A stretch of DNA of 35,502 nt from Crocinitomicaceae bacterium (GTDB taxonomy: Bacteria; Bacteroidota; Bacteroidia; Flavobacteriales_D; Crocinitomicaceae). The notes below the pieces were generated by a model. It was given only the letters and a program-made list of their open reading frames with translations, ran no database searches and had not been told where the DNA came from. The DNA is taken from positions 1 to 35,502 of the forward strand of contig JABURP010000043.1 in the NCBI GenBank assembly GCA_014762645.1, given 5' to 3'. Below, in pieces: positions 32,701 through 35,502 of the stretch; within the stretch, counting starts at the first letter, position 1, and each line of letters opens with the position of its first letter. The position numbers and the translations under genes are program-made.

Positions 32701-34875
32701 TTAGCCTCCTATACCATTTACTCCCTTAAATAATTGTCCTGTGATGTTACTGACAAATGAGCGTACATCCCAATCCAACGACAAGGAGAAATAAAAACTA
32801 GTTCCCAATTTCCATTGTTCGTTTGAAACCGGGTTGTAGCTGGCTCGATATCTAAACCAACTCGTGCCAACTGTGAGCCTTATATAATCACTTAAGCGAA
32901 GGCCATATCCGGTTAGCAACATTATTTTAGGGGCATTCCATAAGCCTTTAATATGAGTGCTTGTTGAGTCAAAAATATCAACACCGACATCTCTTTGAGT
33001 AATTCCTATAACAATTGAGCTTCCTCTAAAAACATTTTGGCACCAGGTTCTTCCATGAATCGGTTTGGACAACATAGAATAATGTGCTTGCCGATTAATT
33101 GGAAATAAATTGAAATTAACACCTAAATAAGGTTGAATTGTTTTTACTCCAAAATTCTGCGCATTCATATCTTTAAAAGTCATGGCAGCAATACCTAAAT
33201 CAGCTGAAATATAGTATTCAGCTCTGGTCATAAAATCATTCGTTGTGTTTCTGTTAAAAGCGTCTTGGATATTAGATATATGGTCAATGCTTGTATAAAT
33301 TTGCGTTGCAATCACATTCCACGATTCTTGTGACGCAATAACCAGGTATTGCAGGTTCTGCAGTTCAGACTTGATATTCTTCAATCCTTCAATATAGTGA
33401 TCATAACCTTTAAGTAATTTATCCAGGTTTTGCTGTTCTTTTTGCCAAGTTTTTTTGAACTCCTGTTTTAATTTAGCAAGCGCTTCAGGCTTATCCTTTA
33501 ACTCATCTTTCTTCTTTTGAAAATCTTCGTACTCCTCAGGATGAAACCCTCTCATTATTTTTTCTGTTTTAAAAGCGAGCTTAATTTTATCTTTGGTACT
33601 GGAAACAAGTTGACAGGTATAAGATAAATTAGCCTGTAAGGTATCCAGGCTTTTTGGGTTGCTAATGTATTCTAAATCTGGAAAGGACCTGAACTCTTTA
33701 AATCCTTCACGTCCTATGTTATAGAGATCATGACCTGGATTATAAGCTGTTAGTACTTCTAAATTAGTAACATCATTGATTAGTTCGGTTTGTTCAAGCT
33801 TATAAAGTGCGTCTAAGACGTCGGATGATTGTTTTAAATAAAGCGTTTCTGCATATTTCTTAATTTTAATCATCTTAAGTTTTTGATCTTCATATTTTTT
33901 AGAATATTCACTGAAGCTATTTATATTAATATTCACTTTTAAAGATTCTTTTACTTCTTCTTGAGTAATTTTAGTGAACTGGTACTTTTTCTTGAAGAAT
34001 AATATGGCGTGATCAGCTAAATCGTCATATATTTTTTCCGAAAAGAATTCCGTAAGTTGTTTATCCCCCTCAGTTAAGGTTAACTCATTGAATTTTAAGA
34101 AATAATCTAAATCTAATTCTGAACTATCGGAAGTATCAGGTTTTTCCAATATTGTATTATTTGCAATATGATTTTTAATGATTCTCAGAAAAGACGCATC
34201 AAGAGCATTATCCTGAATTTGGTAAGTCTTTCTAATGAAAAAGTAATATTCCGTATTTGATTTCAAGGGTTCGATATAGACATAAAAGGAATCTACATTC
34301 GTATCACTATTTATTCGCAATAGTTCATTGCCTCTTTGCCATGATGAAGATTTTATCTTCTTAATATCTTCCTGGAGTGATTTAATCTGGTTTTCATAAC
34401 CTTTGATAAGGTTTCGATTAAACTCATTATTCTTTTTAGCCGCCTGTAGGATAGAATCTGCTTTAGTTAGCTGTTTGTTTTCTAGATAGAATGAAATATT
34501 TTCGAGTTGGCTTCTTTGATCAGGCCGATTAACGGATTCTGCTGTTTGTTGTACCACAGAGTTTGGTTTGCTCCTTTCAAGATAATCAATCAGTAATTCT
34601 AATTTAGCACGAATATCAGCTTTTGTATCATGTCTGCTTTCTCTCAGGTCTCCTTCTGAAATGTAAAAAAATTCTATTTCCTGAACTTCTTTGGGCACCT
34701 GACCCGCTAGAATAAATTGAACGTCAAAAGGTAAATATTCATTCACCATATTATTGAAAAGATCGTATCCTACAATTGAATATTCCTTATGTCCAATTTT
34801 TTTATTGTTTTCTTGTCCAAGTGACCATGTAGATATTAATAGTACTGCGACTATTAAGGCAAGAATTTTTTTCAT
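32701..34875 (-). CDS. Exported coiled-coil protein with a barrel-like C-terminus
   Basis: This 724-residue protein has a signal peptide (MKKILALIVAVLLISTWSLGQ). The long N-terminal and central part (to about 550) is charged and largely helical, with several coiled-coil stretches, such as ENKQLTKADSILQAAKKNNEF and YEDFQKKKDELKDKPEALAKL. The last 170 residues alternate aromatic strands in barrel style (YISADLGIAAMTF, IQPYLGVNFNLFPINRQ, MLLTGYGLRLSDYIRLTVGTSWFRYRA, FYFSLSLDWDVRS). This suggests an outer-membrane barrel-like end carrying a large periplasmic helical part. It is the first gene of the operon with the Ig-like lipoprotein. No family was recognised. Confidence 0.82.
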   Translation of the reverse strand: MKKILALIVAVLLISTWSLGQENNKKIGHKEYSIVGYDLFNNMVNEYLPFDVQFILAGQVPKEVQEIEFFYISEGDLRESRHDTKADIRAKLELLIDYLERSKPNSVVQQTAESVNRPDQRSQLENISFYLENKQLTKADSILQAAKKNNEFNRNLIKGYENQIKSLQEDIKKIKSSSWQRGNELLRINSDTNVDSFYVYIEPLKSNTEYYFFIRKTYQIQDNALDASFLRIIKNHIANNTILEKPDTSDSSELDLDYFLKFNELTLTEGDKQLTEFFSEKIYDDLADHAILFFKKKYQFTKITQEEVKESLKVNININSFSEYSKKYEDQKLKMIKIKKYAETLYLKQSSDVLDALYKLEQTELINDVTNLEVLTAYNPGHDLYNIGREGFKEFRSFPDLEYISNPKSLDTLQANLSYTCQLVSSTKDKIKLAFKTEKIMRGFHPEEYEDFQKKKDELKDKPEALAKLKQEFKKTWQKEQQNLDKLLKGYDHYIEGLKNIKSELQNLQYLVIASQESWNVIATQIYTSIDHISNIQDAFNRNTTNDFMTRAEYYISADLGIAAMTFKDMNAQNFGVKTIQPYLGVNFNLFPINRQAHYSMLSKPIHGRTWCQNVFRGSSIVIGITQRDVGVDIFDSTSTHIKGLWNAPKIMLLTGYGLRLSDYIRLTVGTSWFRYRASYNPVSNEQWKLGTSFYFSLSLDWDVRSFVSNITGQLFKGVNGIGG

Positions 34876-34927
34876 TTATTCAGACTTTTGGGTAAAACGA
34901 GATCATTGTAAAATTCACTAAGGGCTT

Positions 34928-34964
34928 CAAATATAATGTATTATCCTATTGATATTCAAACAAT
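34928..34964 (-). promoter_or_regulatory. Candidate promoter of the OM coiled-coil gene
   Basis: On the minus strand, TATATTTG (34928-34935) matches TAnnTTTG exactly, with a TTTG 21 nt upstream. It lies 53-60 nt before the ATG at 34875, and the 45-bp repeat sits immediately upstream, in the usual place for an activator site. The promoter is a consensus match only. Confidence 0.5.
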
Positions 34965-34967
34965 GAT

Positions 34968-35012
34968 AAAATACCGTAATTCCCGCAATGGACCGTATTT
35001 TCTGCAATGGAG
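34968..35012 (-). repeat. 45-bp direct repeat, copy 2, upstream of the OM coiled-coil gene
   Basis: This is the second perfect copy of the repeat at 31329-31373, with 19-mers at 34973-34991 and 34992-35010. It begins 93 bp upstream of the ATG at 34875 and lies just upstream of the predicted promoter. It is also 59 bp upstream of the plus-strand gene at 35072, so an effect on that gene is possible. Confidence 0.75.
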
Positions 35013-35071
35013 TTTGGAGCTGTTGTTATTAAATCCCTAACTTCAACGAACTAACATAAATTCAGCAAAGC

Positions 35072-35311
35072 ATGTCCACCTATATATTTACGTATCGCAA
35101 TAAATTACCCAAGGGTAAAACCGGTTCCATCAATCAGCTCAACGTGGAGAAATTCATTTTTGATGAGGTGAAGAAAGAGTTTCCGGGCATTAAAAAATCA
35201 GATGTTAAGATTGATGTTCTCGGGCATCATCATTCAACCGAGGCAGATGGCGGCAAGACGTGGATGACGTTGTCGGTAATGGCAAGGGTTAAGTTGAGGA
35301 AGGGGAAATAA
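35072..35311 (+). CDS. Small conserved protein, unknown function
   Basis: This is a 79-residue cytosolic protein with no signal peptide. The pattern is beta-rich at the start (STYIFTYRNKL), then a helix (NQLNVEKFIFDEVKKEFPGIK), followed by a strand with GHHHSTEADGGKTWMTLSVMARVKLRKGK. The run of three His and the acidic pair nearby could bind metal, but that is speculative. Its frame is intact and starts with a good ATG after the 45-bp repeat. No family was recognised. Confidence 0.6.
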   Translation: MSTYIFTYRNKLPKGKTGSINQLNVEKFIFDEVKKEFPGIKKSDVKIDVLGHHHSTEADGGKTWMTLSVMARVKLRKGK

Positions 35312-35391
35312 CGTTGTTATTGTCCTTTTTTTTCCTTCGTTATCTCCCAAAGCGAAAGAATCTGCTACTTGCGTTAAGCTTGCCTTGATCT

Positions 35392-35502
35392 CGACTCCGC
35401 TCGATCAGCGGCACAAAATTCGACTCCGCTCGATCGGCGGCACAAAATTCGACTCCGCTCGATCAGCGGCACAAAATTCTATTCCGCTCGATCAGCGGCA
35501 CA
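35392..35502 (+). repeat. 29-bp tandem repeat array, at least 3.8 units, cut by the window end
   Basis: Units run 35392-35420, 35421-35449, 35450-35478 and 35479-35502 (partial), without unique spacers. Each contains the inverted repeat CCGCT-CGATC-AGCGG, a 5-bp stem. In unit 2 the second arm reads GGCGG, which still pairs through a U-G wobble. The last unit begins with CTATT in place of CGACT. It is intergenic, downstream of the small gene at 35072. Its full length lies outside the window. Confidence 0.85.

Noticed and set aside
31329-35012. Ends of a transposon bounded by the 45-bp repeats
   Set aside because: The repeats are direct rather than inverted, no transposase or integrase is encoded between them, and no target-site duplication was seen. 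Regulatory use or an old recombination scar is kept as the explanation.
35392-35502. Possible CRISPR array
   Set aside because: The 29-bp units are head to tail with no unique spacers between them and no cas genes nearby, so this is a simple tandem repeat.

Overview
The window looks like a chromosomal segment of a Bacteroidota bacterium, probably a gliding or marine-type Flavobacteriales or Crocinitomicaceae-like lineage (the family-level placement is inference). The evidence is A+T-rich DNA, three secreted proteins with type IX secretion (T9SS) C-terminal sorting domains (YPNPTNG- or YPNPSND-type motifs), many short SPII lipoproteins, a periplasmic propeller/Y_Y_Y/LytTR regulator, an OmpP1/FadL porin paired with an SGNH-type lipoprotein, and promoter boxes close to the Bacteroidota consensus (TTG and TAnnTTTG). 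No tRNA, rRNA, transposase or CRISPR array was seen.

Layout. 1-2.4 kb: an unrecognised two-gene operon (137-2083) and a small tail-anchored-type protein. 2.5-6.7 kb: single genes for envelope proteins: a T9SS protein built from an exact 150-residue duplication, a STAS-like cytosolic protein, two lipoproteins, a DUF1287 NlpC/P60-like protein and a zinc-ribbon membrane protein. 7.0-10.1 kb: a membrane one-component sensor (beta-propeller plus LytTR) and a cold-shock protein with a clear terminator and a long leader. 10.5-15.5 kb: a secreted helical protein with a large T9SS Ig-like protein, a Cys-rich repeat lipoprotein, another lipoprotein, and an outer-membrane barrel/lipoprotein pair. 15.5-19.4 kb: a compact operon of a FadL porin, an SGNH-family lipoprotein that has lost its catalytic residues, and a T9SS-exported alpha/beta esterase. 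19.5-20.4 kb: a small conserved unknown gene and a broken open frame.

20.4-31.2 kb is the most interesting part: a six-gene minus-strand defence operon reading hsdM, hsdS, a three-TM coiled-coil membrane protein, a 1014-residue SF2 helicase with a probable C-terminal nuclease-like domain, hsdR, and a DUF4268 PD-(D/E)XK protein. The membrane protein and helicase are joined to hsdS and to each other by 4-bp start/stop overlaps, so they are integral to the operon. I infer that they form an accessory anti-phage module carried inside a type I restriction-modification system.

31.4-34.9 kb holds a two-gene envelope operon (an outer-membrane coiled-coil/barrel protein and an Ig-like lipoprotein). 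A perfect 45-bp direct repeat, itself two diverged tandem 19-mers, lies about 90 bp upstream of this operon and about 85 bp upstream of hsdM, in the same orientation relative to both. It is a candidate shared regulatory site or a recombination scar. The window ends with a small conserved gene and a 29-bp tandem repeat whose units each encode a short hairpin.
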